Assembly (NCBI RefSeq): GCF_002868735.1
Contig: NZ_CP025612.1
Coordinates: forward strand, 558,001 to 622,000
From: Niveispirillum cyanobacteriorum
GTDB taxonomy: Bacteria; Pseudomonadota; Alphaproteobacteria; Azospirillales; Azospirillaceae
Reading direction: 5' to 3'
DNA: 64,000 bases
Below are positions 28,071-37,596 of the stretch, piece after piece. The translations under genes were made by a program, and so were the position numbers. Positions within the stretch are counted from its first letter, which is position 1, and each line of letters begins with the position of its first letter. Under the pieces are notes generated by a model. That model ran no database searches. It had not been told where the DNA came from and saw only the letters and a list, made by a program, of their open reading frames with translations.

Positions 28071-30908
28071 ATGAGCCTTGACCGTGCGAAGATTGCGAAA
28101 CTGACCCTGGCGGCCCTGCTGCTGACCAGTGCGGCACCCCAGGCCATGGCGCAGGGTAGCACCGATGAAGCCGGCATCCTGGAAGAGATCGTCGTCACCG
28201 GTTCGCGCATCGCCCGCCGCGACGCAACGGCGGTTGGGCCCATCACCACCATGACGGCGGAAGACATGATCTATGCCGCCCCCACATCCGTTGGTGACTT
28301 GCTGCAAAGCCTGCCCAGTGTCGGTGTCTCGCTGAATTCCAACGGCACACAGGGGACATCCTTCGGTGTCAGTTCCATCAATCTGCGCTATCTGGGCAGT
28401 GCGGAAGGCAGCGGCAACCGCACCCTGGTGCTGGTGGATGGGCATCGCTGGGTCAATGCCGTCGGCGGGCGCGGTTTCCGCGACTTCGTGGATCTGAATA
28501 CCATCCCGCTGGGCATCATCGACCGGATCGAGGTGTTGAAGGACGGTGCCTCGGCCATCTATGGCGCGGATGCCATCGCCGGTGTCGTCAACATCCACAC
28601 CAAGCGCAAGGTGGAGGGGATCGAGGCTAATATGCGCGCCGGCATCACCGAACGCGGGGATAACGAGAATGTCAGCGCTTATGTGAATGCCGGTCACGGG
28701 TTTGATCGCGGGCATGTGCTGCTGTCCGCCAGCTACACGAAATCCGAACCGATCCTGACCAGCGACCGCAAGGTCACCCGACGCGCGCTGGCGCCGCTTA
28801 CGGTACCGCCGACCAGCCCGCGCGGTCTGTTTGTGCTGCCGGGTTTGGCCAATAACAGCTATTTTGGCACCCCCGCCGCCTTCGCCAATAATGCCGCCAA
28901 CGCGATAACCCTGATCCCCGGCACCAGCAGCATCGGGACAGGCGCGGCAGCCGATAGCAGCTTCCGCGTCGCCACGCTGGTGGCGGATGATTATAACACC
29001 ATGACCCAGGGCATCTATGCGACGGGTCCGGCGGAACGTGCGGGCCTGTTCGGGCGCCTGACCTATGACCTGTCCGACAGCGTCACGGGCAAGGTGGAGG
29101 CCCTGTACAATAACCGCAAGTCCAGCCAGCGTTTCTCGCCCTTCCCCCTGGATATCCGCGGTTCCAACGGTTTCAGCATCTCCCGCGATCAGGCCTTCAA
29201 TCCGTTCGGCACGGCCAATGGTGTTCCCGCCGCCAATGCCCTGGCCTTTTCCGGCTCCACCTTCCGCATTCAGCGCGTACCGGTGGAGGTGGGCAACCGC
29301 GACAATATCCAGGAAGTGGATACCTATCGTCTGGCCGGTAGCCTGGAAGGAACGTTCGATCTGGCCGGTGCATGGCGTTGGGATGCGTTTGCATCCTACT
29401 CCAAGAACAAGGCATCGTTCGATGCCGTCAACCAGATCAATCTGGAAAACGTCTACCGCTCCCTGGTCTCGCCCGCCATCTGCGCGGCGGCGGCGGGCTG
29501 TGTGCCACTGAATATTTTCGGTACCATCACGCCGCAGATGGCCGACTATATCCGCTACAACGCCCATGATGAAAACGGCGCCAGCCAGTATGATCTGGCT
29601 GTGAATGTCTCCCGCGAGCTGTGGGAACTGCCGGCCGGCCCGCTGGGCTTTGCGGCCGGGTATGAATACCGTAAGGAAAAGGCCTACGACCTGCCCGACG
29701 CCTTTGCCGCCAGCCTGTCGACAGTCCTGCCGCTTGTGTCGGGTGCACGCCAGTCCCCGACCACGGCGCAGTCGCGCGACCCCACGCGCGGTTCCTATGA
29801 CCTGCATGAAGTGTATGGCGAAGTGAATGTGCCGCTGCTGGCCGACCTTCCGGGCGCCTATCGCCTGGATGTCGATGCCGCCGTGCGTTATTCCGATTAT
29901 TCGACCGTGGGCGGCAAGGCGACGACGAAGTTCGGGGTCTCTTATCGCCCGGTGGAGGATCTGCTGGTCCGCTCTACCTATTCCCAAGGCTTCCGCGCGC
30001 CGTCCATCCTGGAACTGTATCAGGGTCAGCGTCAGACGAATTTCCAGGGCGTTGATCCCTGCAATGGCGGCGGGGCCGGCAGGACCGGCTGCACCGGTGT
30101 GCCCACCGCCTATAACCAGAACCAGTTCAATGGCGGCCTGATCGCCGGCATCACGGCGGGTAACCAGAACCTGAAGCCGGAAACGGCGGACACCTACAGC
30201 GCCGGTCTGGCCGTGACACCGTCTGGCCTGCCGGGCCTGACCCTGACCGCCGACTGGTTCGAAATCAAGGTGAAGGATGCCATCGCGTCCCAGACGGCCA
30301 CGCAAATCCTGACCGCCTGCGCTAATACCGGGGTCTTCTGCGAACTGGTGACCCGCGCCGCCAGCGGTGAGGTAACCCGCCTGACTCAGGCCGTGGTCAA
30401 CCTCTCCCGGATTGAGGTGGAAGGCATCGACGCCACCGCCCGTTATGAATTCACCACTGATGTCGGTGATTTCGAGGTTGCGGTCGATGTCTCCTACCTG
30501 GAGAAATACCGCACCTTCGTGCCGCAGCCGGATGGCAGCATCGCCGTGGATGACCGGGCCGGCAAGGGCGACCAGCCGCGTTCCACCTTCCCCCGCTGGA
30601 AGGGACAGGCATCGGCCCGGTACAAGGTGGACAGCATCGATCTGGGCTGGAAGGCCCGCTATATCGGCTCTTCCACCGATGTTGCCGGCAATGCCATCAA
30701 TGGTGGACGGACCAAGAGCATCACCTATCAGGATCTGCAACTGGGCTACACGATCCCCGACAGCGATACGCGCGTGGCGTTGGGGGTGGATAATGTGCTG
30801 GACCGGCAGCCGCCGTTATCCGCTGCCAACAACCCCATCAACTTCGACATGTACACCTATGACATCCGGGGTCGGTACTTCTATGCCACCCTGTCAACCA
30901 AGTTCTGA
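28071..30908 (+). CDS. TonB-dependent outer-membrane receptor, first gene of an uptake operon
   Basis: A 945-residue receptor. The start at 28,071 gives a signal peptide ([20 protein letters not shown]…AMAQ) and is preferred over the upstream in-frame extension. [12 protein letters not shown] and a plug domain with [22 protein letters not shown] follow. The large barrel ends in …YATLSTKF. This subtype (VTGSRI…RRDATAVGP) is common in sphingomonads and related alphaproteobacteria. The next genes encode an AbgT-type transporter, a CocE/NonD hydrolase and a LysR regulator, so the likely cargo is a peptide-like, amide or ester compound processed in the cytoplasm. That cargo is an inference. Confidence 0.92.
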   Translation: MSLDRAKIAKLTLAALLLTSAAPQAMAQGSTDEAGILEEIVVTGSRIARRDATAVGPITTMTAEDMIYAAPTSVGDLLQSLPSVGVSLNSNGTQGTSFGVSSINLRYLGSAEGSGNRTLVLVDGHRWVNAVGGRGFRDFVDLNTIPLGIIDRIEVLKDGASAIYGADAIAGVVNIHTKRKVEGIEANMRAGITERGDNENVSAYVNAGHGFDRGHVLLSASYTKSEPILTSDRKVTRRALAPLTVPPTSPRGLFVLPGLANNSYFGTPAAFANNAANAITLIPGTSSIGTGAAADSSFRVATLVADDYNTMTQGIYATGPAERAGLFGRLTYDLSDSVTGKVEALYNNRKSSQRFSPFPLDIRGSNGFSISRDQAFNPFGTANGVPAANALAFSGSTFRIQRVPVEVGNRDNIQEVDTYRLAGSLEGTFDLAGAWRWDAFASYSKNKASFDAVNQINLENVYRSLVSPAICAAAAGCVPLNIFGTITPQMADYIRYNAHDENGASQYDLAVNVSRELWELPAGPLGFAAGYEYRKEKAYDLPDAFAASLSTVLPLVSGARQSPTTAQSRDPTRGSYDLHEVYGEVNVPLLADLPGAYRLDVDAAVRYSDYSTVGGKATTKFGVSYRPVEDLLVRSTYSQGFRAPSILELYQGQRQTNFQGVDPCNGGGAGRTGCTGVPTAYNQNQFNGGLIAGITAGNQNLKPETADTYSAGLAVTPSGLPGLTLTADWFEIKVKDAIASQTATQILTACANTGVFCELVTRAASGEVTRLTQAVVNLSRIEVEGIDATARYEFTTDVGDFEVAVDVSYLEKYRTFVPQPDGSIAVDDRAGKGDQPRSTFPRWKGQASARYKVDSIDLGWKARYIGSSTDVAGNAINGGRTKSITYQDLQLGYTIPDSDTRVALGVDNVLDRQPPLSAANNPINFDMYTYDIRGRYFYATLSTKF

Positions 30909-30919
30909 CATGCTGCCCG

Positions 30920-30947
30920 GACGGACGGGTCGCGGTGCCCGTCCGTC
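30920..30947 (+). terminator. Intercistronic hairpin between receptor and AbgT transporter genes
   Basis: A perfect 10-bp stem GACGGACGGG / CCCGTCCGTC with an 8-base loop starts 12 bp after the receptor stop. No T-run follows, so it is more likely an mRNA-stabilising or attenuating structure than a full terminator. It would allow more receptor than transporter to be made. Confidence 0.55.
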
Positions 30948-30967
30948 GGATGTCTGAAGGTTCCATC

Positions 30968-32524
30968 ATGCAGTCCACGCGTAACGATGACCGTCCCGGC
31001 TGGTTGGACCGGGTTGAACGCTGGGGCAACGCCTTGCCCGACCCGGTGTTCATCTTCCTGGGCTTCATCCTGCTGGTCATCGCCCTGTCGGTGCTGGCCG
31101 CCAGCGTCGGATGGAGTGCCGTCAACCCGGTCAGCGGTAAGCTTTTGCAGGTTGAAAGCCTGCTGACCGAGGTGAACCTGCGCCGGCTGCTGGTCGGCAT
31201 GCCGACGACACTGACCGGTTTTCCGCCCCTGGGTTTGGTGCTGGTCGTGATGCTGGGGGCGGCGGTGGCCGAACGGTCGGGTCTGTTCACGGCCCTGCTG
31301 TCCGGCTCCATCGGCAAGGTTCCGCGCTGGGCATTGACGCCATCGGTGTTCATCATCGGGCTGTTGTCGCATCACGCCTCGGACGCCGCCTATGTCGTGT
31401 TCATCCCGCTGGCCGCCCTGGTCTATGCAGAGGCGGGGCGTCATCCCATGGCAGGTATCGCCACGGCCTTCGCCGCCATTTCCGGCGGCTTTGCCGGCAA
31501 TGTCGTGCCGGGGCAGGTGGATGTGCTGCTGCTGGGCATTACGGAGGCCGCGGCCCGGCTGATCGATCCGAAATTCACTATGAACCCGCTTGGCAACTGG
31601 TGGTTCAGCATCGGCATCTGCCTGACCTTCGCACCCGTCGCCTGGTTCATCACCGACCGGATCGTGGAACCGCGCCTGGGGCCGTGGCGGCCCGACGCAG
31701 AAACGGCGGCTCTGGTCGTGCCGCATGAGGGGCTGACCAAGGTGCAGCGGCGTGGGCTGGCCCATGCCGGGATGGCGGCACTGGCCGTCATCGGCCTGTT
31801 CGCCGCATTCACCTTCTGGCCCGGCTTCACCCCGCTGCTGGACCGCGCGGCAGAGGGCCCGCAGCGGACCACCCCCTTCTACCGCGCCCTGATCGGCGGC
31901 TTCATGCTGCTGTTCCTGGCCTGCGGTTGGGCCTATGGCCGGGCGGTGGGGACCGTGAAATCACATCGCGATATCGTTTCTATGATGGGCCACGGCATGA
32001 AGACCATGGCCCCCTATCTGGTGATCGTGTTCTTTGCGGCCCATTTCGTGGCCCTGTTCAACTGGTCGAACCTGGGTCCCGTCATCGCTATCAAGGGGGC
32101 GGAGGCGCTGCGGACGCTGGACATTCCCCGGCCCCTGCTGCTGGTCAGCCTGCTGCTGATGTCCTCGGGCTTCGACCTGTTCATCGGGTCTGCGTCTGCG
32201 AAATGGAGTGCAATGGCCCCCGTCGTCGTGCCCATGCTGATGCTGCTGGGCATTTCGCCGGAAATGACCACCGCCGCCTATCGCATGGGGGACAGCGTTA
32301 CCAACATCCTGACCCCGTTGATGTCCAACTTCCCCCTGGTGCTAGTCATCTGCCAGCGGTGGAACAAGGGGGCGGGTGTCGGCTCCGTCCTGGCCCTGAT
32401 GCTGCCCTATGGTCTGGCCTTCCTGGGGGCGGGGTGTCTGTTGGTGATGGGCTGGGTTGCCCTTGAACTGCCGGTCGGGCCGGGTGCAGCCGTGGCCTAC
32501 CATCTGCCCGTGGTGTCGCCATGA
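30968..32524 (+). CDS. AbgT family transporter
   Basis: A 518-residue inner-membrane transporter of the AbgT family, whose known member imports p-aminobenzoyl-glutamate; others export sulfonamide-like drugs. About 11-13 hydrophobic segments are visible. The family-typical C-terminal block is present (SASAKWSAMAPVVVPMLMLL, then TTAAYRMGDSVTNILTPLMS). The ATG at 30,968 has GAAGG upstream; an ATG at 30,950 is possible. The stop overlaps the start of the next gene (ATGA). Its position between a receptor and a cytoplasmic hydrolase suggests import of the same substrate. Confidence 0.9.
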   Translation: MQSTRNDDRPGWLDRVERWGNALPDPVFIFLGFILLVIALSVLAASVGWSAVNPVSGKLLQVESLLTEVNLRRLLVGMPTTLTGFPPLGLVLVVMLGAAVAERSGLFTALLSGSIGKVPRWALTPSVFIIGLLSHHASDAAYVVFIPLAALVYAEAGRHPMAGIATAFAAISGGFAGNVVPGQVDVLLLGITEAAARLIDPKFTMNPLGNWWFSIGICLTFAPVAWFITDRIVEPRLGPWRPDAETAALVVPHEGLTKVQRRGLAHAGMAALAVIGLFAAFTFWPGFTPLLDRAAEGPQRTTPFYRALIGGFMLLFLACGWAYGRAVGTVKSHRDIVSMMGHGMKTMAPYLVIVFFAAHFVALFNWSNLGPVIAIKGAEALRTLDIPRPLLLVSLLLMSSGFDLFIGSASAKWSAMAPVVVPMLMLLGISPEMTTAAYRMGDSVTNILTPLMSNFPLVLVICQRWNKGAGVGSVLALMLPYGLAFLGAGCLLVMGWVALELPVGPGAAVAYHLPVVSP

Positions 32525-34356
32525 CCATGATCATTCTGCGCGATGTGATGGTGGCGATGCGGGATGGTGTCCGGCTGGCGACCGACATCTACCTGCCGGG
32601 ACCCGGTGCCTGGCCCGTCATCCTGGAACGCACCCCCTATAACAAGCACGGCACCAACCATGCCGACCGCAGTCTGGTAGAGCCGGTCCCCCGTTCCAAA
32701 CCCGATATCGCGGCTGACTTCGTCGCTGCCGGCTATGCCTTTATCCTGCAGGATTGTCGGGGACGGTTCGGGTCAGAGGGGGAGTTCACGAAATATGTGA
32801 ACGAGGCTGAAGACGGCATCGACATGCTGCACTGGCTGCGGTGTCAGTCCTGGTGCGATGGCCGCATCGGTACGCTGGGCCTGTCCTACAGCGCCCATAC
32901 CCAGGCGGCGATGGCCAGCCTGGGCGCGCCGGGCGTTGGCGCCATGATCATGGATAGCGGTGGTTTCGCCAGTGCCTATCACAGCGGCATCCGCCAGGGC
33001 GGCGCCTATGAACTGAAACAACTGACCTGGGCCGTCAAGCATGCGGCCCTTTCCCCACGCACGGCGGCGGACCCGGAACGGAAGGCGGCGCTGGCGTCAC
33101 AGGACATCCGGCATTGGATGGCGGTCAATCCCTGGCGCACCGGCTATTCCCCGGTCAGTGCCGCCCCTGAATATGAGGATTATATCGTCCGGCAATGGGC
33201 AGATGAATGTTTCAACAGCGGCTGGCAGCGACCGGGCCTCTATGCTTGTGGCTATTATGATGTGTTTCCCGACGTCCCGATTCTGCATGTCTGTTCCTGG
33301 TACGACCCCTATGCCCTGTCCACGCCGCAGAATTTCCAGGGGTTGACGGTCGGGGGACGGCAGGCGCTGGGTCGGCTGATCATGGGTCCCTGGACGCATG
33401 GACAGCGGTCCGTCGCCCATGCGGGGGAGGTGGATTTCGGCCCAGCGGCGACCCTGGACGGCAATCTGGCCCCCGATTACACGGCCCTGCGCCGGGCATT
33501 CCTGGATCACCATCTGCTGCGCCGCGCCGATGTGCCCGACCCGCTGCCCCAACCGGTCAGCCTGTTTATAATGGGCGGTGGCCCCGGCGGGCGGAATGGA
33601 GAGGGCCGGTGGCGCCATGGTGGGCACTGGCGGTCCTTTGCCGCCTGGCCGCCGGCGCAGGTGCGCTCAACTGCCTTCAACCTGTTACCCGACGGCACCT
33701 TGTCGGAAAGGCCCGGTACACCGGGCACCCGCTCCTGGGACCATGACCCGCACAATCCGGTCCCCAGCATCGGTGGGGCGGTGGCCAGCGGTGGTGCCAT
33801 CATCCCGGCAGGTGCCTATGATCAGCGGGAGCGTGAGGGCTGGATGGCCTGTCCACAGCCGGGACGTGCGCTGGCGGACCGGCCCGATGTCGTGGTTTTC
33901 CGCACTCCGGCCCTGGAGAGGGACGTGACGGTCGCCGGCCCGATCAGGGCGCGGCTGTACTTGTCATCCAGCGCGGTTGATACCGACATCGTGGTCAAGC
34001 TCGTCGATGAATATCCGGCTGGCGCGGACGGCACGCCCGGCTTTGCCATGAACCTGTGCCATGGCATCATCCGGGCGCGGTTTCGTGACGGGTTTGAACA
34101 GCCGCGCCTGATGCTGCCGGGACAGGTCTATGCGTTCGAGATTGAGATGTTTCCCACCGCCAACCGGTTCCAGGCCGGACATCATATCCGGCTGGATGTG
34201 GCCAGCAGCCATTTCCCGCATTTCGATGTCAATCCCGGCACCGGTGCGCCGGCGGGTCAGGATCCCGGCATTCCCGTCATCGCCCGCAACAGCCTGCATA
34301 TGGGGCCGCTGCACCCGTCCCATATCGTCCTTCCCATCCTGCCGGACGATGCCTGA
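32521..34356 (+). CDS. CocE/NonD family hydrolase (X-Pro dipeptidyl-peptidase-like)
   Basis: A 611-residue alpha/beta-hydrolase of the S15/CocE family with an N-terminal catalytic domain (about 1-300) and a C-terminal jelly-roll domain (about 330-600, ending in MGPLHPSHIVLPILP). The nucleophile segment reads GTLGLSYSAHTQ (Ser122), a variation on the usual G-x-S-Y-x-G in which Ala replaces the second Gly. The oxyanion Tyr is likely in RTPYNK. No signal peptide is seen, so it probably acts in the cytoplasm. It is translationally coupled to the AbgT transporter. It likely hydrolyses an ester or amide/peptide brought in by the operon's transporters. Confidence 0.88.
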   Translation: MTMIILRDVMVAMRDGVRLATDIYLPGPGAWPVILERTPYNKHGTNHADRSLVEPVPRSKPDIAADFVAAGYAFILQDCRGRFGSEGEFTKYVNEAEDGIDMLHWLRCQSWCDGRIGTLGLSYSAHTQAAMASLGAPGVGAMIMDSGGFASAYHSGIRQGGAYELKQLTWAVKHAALSPRTAADPERKAALASQDIRHWMAVNPWRTGYSPVSAAPEYEDYIVRQWADECFNSGWQRPGLYACGYYDVFPDVPILHVCSWYDPYALSTPQNFQGLTVGGRQALGRLIMGPWTHGQRSVAHAGEVDFGPAATLDGNLAPDYTALRRAFLDHHLLRRADVPDPLPQPVSLFIMGGGPGGRNGEGRWRHGGHWRSFAAWPPAQVRSTAFNLLPDGTLSERPGTPGTRSWDHDPHNPVPSIGGAVASGGAIIPAGAYDQREREGWMACPQPGRALADRPDVVVFRTPALERDVTVAGPIRARLYLSSSAVDTDIVVKLVDEYPAGADGTPGFAMNLCHGIIRARFRDGFEQPRLMLPGQVYAFEIEMFPTANRFQAGHHIRLDVASSHFPHFDVNPGTGAPAGQDPGIPVIARNSLHMGPLHPSHIVLPILPDDA

Positions 34357-34371
34357 TACGGGGGTGTGGGC

Positions 34372-35271
34372 ATGAGTGCGGATGGACCCGATTTCGGCCT
34401 GCGGGCCCTGCGCGCCTTTCACGCCATTGTGAAGACGGGATCGGTGACGGCGGCGGCCACCGATATGGGCCTGACCCAGCCCGCCGTCAGCCGCCTGCTG
34501 GCGCAGTTCGAACAGACAATCGGCTTCGACCTGTTCTACCGTGACAAGGGGCGGCTGGTGCCGACGCCGGACGGGCTTTTGCTGTTTGATGAGGTGGATC
34601 TGGCGCTGGGCAATGTGGAACGGGTACGCGCCCTGGTGCGCGACATTGCGGATTTCCGGGTGGGCCAGCTGCGGCTGGTCGCCCCGCCCAGCTTTGCCGA
34701 AGGCGTGCTGCCGGACATTATCGACCGGTTCCTGACTCGCTTTCCCAAGGTCCACCTGACCATTGACAGCCGTACTGTGGAAACGGCCAAAACCCTGATC
34801 GCCACCCGCGCCGTTGATGGCGGCTTCCTGAAACTGCCCCTGGACCGGCCCGACCTGACCTCAGTCCCGGTGATCAGTAGCGGTACCGTCTGTGTGCTGC
34901 CCGCCGATCATCCGCTGGCGGCCCGCGCCTGGCTGGACCCCAAAACCCTGAAAGGTGTGCCGCTCGTCTTGCTGGGTCTGGGCCGCCTGTCACGCGCCCA
35001 CATTGATGCAGCCTTTGCGCGAGCAGGTGTGCGGCCGGAGGTGCGGGTGGAAACACACACCATCGGTTCCGCCTGCGCCCTGGCCGCGCGCGGTATCGGC
35101 ATTTCCATCGTGAATGAGATGCTGGCCCGATCCTATCTGGGCGACCGGCTGGTGGTGCGGCCCTTTCGCCCCGACCTGCGCCACGACTATGCCTTTGTGA
35201 CCTCATCCCTGGTGACGCCATCCCGTCTGGCGCAGGAATTTCTGCTGGAGGTGCAGCGATCCCTGGCCTGA
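34372..35271 (+). CDS. LysR family transcriptional regulator
   Basis: A 299-residue regulator. The N-terminal winged helix-turn-helix (residues about 7-65, AFHAIVKTGSVTAAATDMGLTQPAVSRLLAQFE) is followed by the periplasmic-binding-protein-like effector domain (about 95-295). The ATG at 34,372 is chosen over the GTG at 34,366. It is the last gene of the receptor-AbgT-hydrolase operon, 15 bp after the hydrolase. It is therefore co-transcribed with its likely targets instead of the more common divergent arrangement, consistent with autoregulation. Confidence 0.92.
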   Translation: MSADGPDFGLRALRAFHAIVKTGSVTAAATDMGLTQPAVSRLLAQFEQTIGFDLFYRDKGRLVPTPDGLLLFDEVDLALGNVERVRALVRDIADFRVGQLRLVAPPSFAEGVLPDIIDRFLTRFPKVHLTIDSRTVETAKTLIATRAVDGGFLKLPLDRPDLTSVPVISSGTVCVLPADHPLAARAWLDPKTLKGVPLVLLGLGRLSRAHIDAAFARAGVRPEVRVETHTIGSACALAARGIGISIVNEMLARSYLGDRLVVRPFRPDLRHDYAFVTSSLVTPSRLAQEFLLEVQRSLA

Positions 35272-35290
35272 TAAAGATCGCCTCATGAAA

Positions 35291-35317
35291 AAACCCGCTC
35301 CGATCCGGAGCGGGTTT
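35291..35317. terminator. Strong bidirectional rho-independent terminator
   Basis: A 12-bp perfect stem AAACCCGCTCCG / CGGAGCGGGTTT has a 3-base loop. It is followed by TGTCTTT on the plus strand and by a T-run (from GAAAAAA) on the minus strand. It sits between the convergent LysR and receptor genes and fits both. Confidence 0.93.
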
Positions 35318-35350
35318 GTCTTTACCTGCGAATTTAACCGCTGACCGGGC

Positions 35351-37555
35351 TCAGAACTTGTACCCCGCCGTCAGCGTCCAGGTGCGCGGCTCCGCCACCG
35401 CGATGGCGGCATTGCTGGGCGCGGTGGTGAAGTAGCTTTCGTTGGTCAGGTTCTTGCCGGCCAGGGTCAGGCTCCAGCTGTCATTCTCCGACACCAGGGC
35501 GACGGCGCCATTGACCAGCCCCACCGTCTCCGTCCGGATCAGGTTGGCGACGGTGGAGTAATAATCATCCTGATACTGGTAATTGGCCGACAGCCGCACC
35601 CGCGCCTGATCCTGCCAGAAGGCCGGAGTTTCATAGGTGAAGCCCGTCTGGATGCTCCAGGGCGACACCAGTGGCAGGTGCTTGGCACCCGAGGTCGCAC
35701 TGTCGGACAGCGGGTTCTTCGATTTGTACTTGTCGTCCATCAGACCCAGATTGGCGAACAGGTCCAGGCCTTCCGCCGCTTTCAGGGTCAGTTCCAGTTC
35801 CACGCCATCGACGCGGGCATTGCCAATATTCTTGATGGCATAGGAACCGGCGGCCACCTGTTCGGTCTGCTGCAGGTCGTACAGATCGTTGCGATAGACG
35901 GACAGGTTGGCGCGCAGGCGGCCATCCAGACCCGTTACCTTCAACCCGCCTTCATAGGCCCACACGGTCTGCGGATCATAGACGGTGCCGAACACCACCG
36001 GATTGGCAACGGCCAGCCCGTTGAAGCCGCCAGCCTTGAACCCGCGCGATACCGTGGCATAGGCGAAGACATCGTCGGTGATCTTGTAATCGGCCCCGAC
36101 CTTGGGCGACCAGGAGCTGAATTCCGGCTCCCGCTTCACCGGCACCAGAGCGATGGCCGGACCTGGCGCGAAGGGCAAATAGTTCTGGATGGTGCCATCC
36201 AGCTTCTTCTTGTCTTTGGTATAGCGTAGGCCACCGGTGACGGACAGGCGGTCATCCACCTGATTGGTGCCCTGGACAAAGGCGGCATAGCTGTCGGTGG
36301 TGGTGTCGATGGTCTGCGGCAGGACGGACATGGTGAAGAACTGGCCCAGCACCAGCTGGTCCTTCAGCACCTGATGGCTTTCCTCCCGGAAATAATACAG
36401 CCCGGTGATCCAGTTCAGCTTGCCGTCCAGCCCATCGCCCTGGAACTGGATTTCCTGGCTGTACTGATCGGTGCTGCCACGCCCGTCACGCACCAGACCG
36501 TTGGGACGATAGGTGCCGTCAGGGTTGCGGATGCCGCCCGACAGGTCGAAGACGAAGCCATCTTGGGTGCCGACAAAGGCGGAGATGGATCGCACCGTCA
36601 CATCACCCCATTCGGCACTGATATCCAGCGACACCGCCGTCTGGTCGGTATAGCCGTCCGGATTGGTGGTCGACAAGCTGACAAAGCGCGAACCGGCGCG
36701 CGGAATGGCGTCCGTCGTGGAGACGGCGTTGGCGGCCAGGGTGGGGTAGGTGCCGGCGAAGGTGACGGGGACCAGATTGGCCGGGCCGTCATTGCGGTCC
36801 TTGGTATGGGTGACCGACAGGGTGGCCTTCAACCCTTCGTGCCCATAGAAATGCAGCTTGCCGCGCAGGGCCAGGTTCTCCTGCCCGAACACATCCTTGT
36901 CCAGGGCCTGATTGTACACATAACCATCCTGGTCGCGGTACAGCACGGACAGGGACGCACCCAGCGCATCGTCGATCACGTCGCCGCCCCAGGAGGCGGA
37001 GCCATAGACCAGATCCTGCGAGCCGACGCCACCCTGCACCTCGGCCCATTCATCCTCGCCCGGCGTACGGGTAACGATCTTGATGGCGCCGGAGAAGGAG
37101 TTGCGGCCATAAAGCGTGCCCTGCGGCCCGCGCAGCACCTCCACCCGCTGAATATCGGCCAGTTCCATGTTCGACCCGGCCAGACGCCCGCGATAGACAT
37201 CATCGACATAGAAGGCGACAGCGGATTCCGAGGTGACGAGGCCGCCCGACTGTTCGGTACCGCCGCGCAGGCCGACCTGCAGGGTGGAACGGCTGGCCGT
37301 GACGGGCATCATGATCAGGCTGGGCACAACAGCGGCCAGATCCTCGGCACTGCTGACATTCTGCTCGGCAAGGGCATCGGCGGTCAGGGCGGTGACAGCG
37401 ACAGGCGTAGTCTGCAGCGACGTCTCGCGGCGCTGCGCCGTGACGATGATTTCGTCCAGGATCAGGCTGTCGCTCTGGGCGAGGGCGGGTAGAGCAGTGG
37501 CGGCGATGGTGGTTGCCAGCAGCAGCGAACGGCCGGTATTGCGGGTGCGGAACAT
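35351..37555 (-). CDS. TonB-dependent outer-membrane receptor
   Basis: A 734-residue receptor. The start at 37,555 gives a signal peptide (MFRTRNTGRSLLLATTIAAT…ALAQ). LDEIIVTAQRR follows as the TonB-proximal segment, then a plug with VEVLRGPQGTLYGRNSFSGAI and a barrel ending …TLTAGYKF. It begins 41 bp downstream of the aldehyde dehydrogenase stop on the same strand, so the two are probably co-transcribed. Sequence style matches alphaproteobacterial receptors for plant-derived organic compounds, but an iron-complex role cannot be excluded. Confidence 0.92.
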   Translation of the reverse strand: MFRTRNTGRSLLLATTIAATALPALAQSDSLILDEIIVTAQRRETSLQTTPVAVTALTADALAEQNVSSAEDLAAVVPSLIMMPVTASRSTLQVGLRGGTEQSGGLVTSESAVAFYVDDVYRGRLAGSNMELADIQRVEVLRGPQGTLYGRNSFSGAIKIVTRTPGEDEWAEVQGGVGSQDLVYGSASWGGDVIDDALGASLSVLYRDQDGYVYNQALDKDVFGQENLALRGKLHFYGHEGLKATLSVTHTKDRNDGPANLVPVTFAGTYPTLAANAVSTTDAIPRAGSRFVSLSTTNPDGYTDQTAVSLDISAEWGDVTVRSISAFVGTQDGFVFDLSGGIRNPDGTYRPNGLVRDGRGSTDQYSQEIQFQGDGLDGKLNWITGLYYFREESHQVLKDQLVLGQFFTMSVLPQTIDTTTDSYAAFVQGTNQVDDRLSVTGGLRYTKDKKKLDGTIQNYLPFAPGPAIALVPVKREPEFSSWSPKVGADYKITDDVFAYATVSRGFKAGGFNGLAVANPVVFGTVYDPQTVWAYEGGLKVTGLDGRLRANLSVYRNDLYDLQQTEQVAAGSYAIKNIGNARVDGVELELTLKAAEGLDLFANLGLMDDKYKSKNPLSDSATSGAKHLPLVSPWSIQTGFTYETPAFWQDQARVRLSANYQYQDDYYSTVANLIRTETVGLVNGAVALVSENDSWSLTLAGKNLTNESYFTTAPSNAAIAVAEPRTWTLTAGYKF

Positions 37556-37596
37556 CAGGTGTCTATCCTTGGTCGAAGGGTCACAATACCGGGCGG

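Noticed and set aside
27936-30740. A 934-codon minus-strand frame
   Set aside because: It is antisense to the receptor with a signal peptide, plug and barrel on the plus strand; the composition is typical of a GC-rich shadow.
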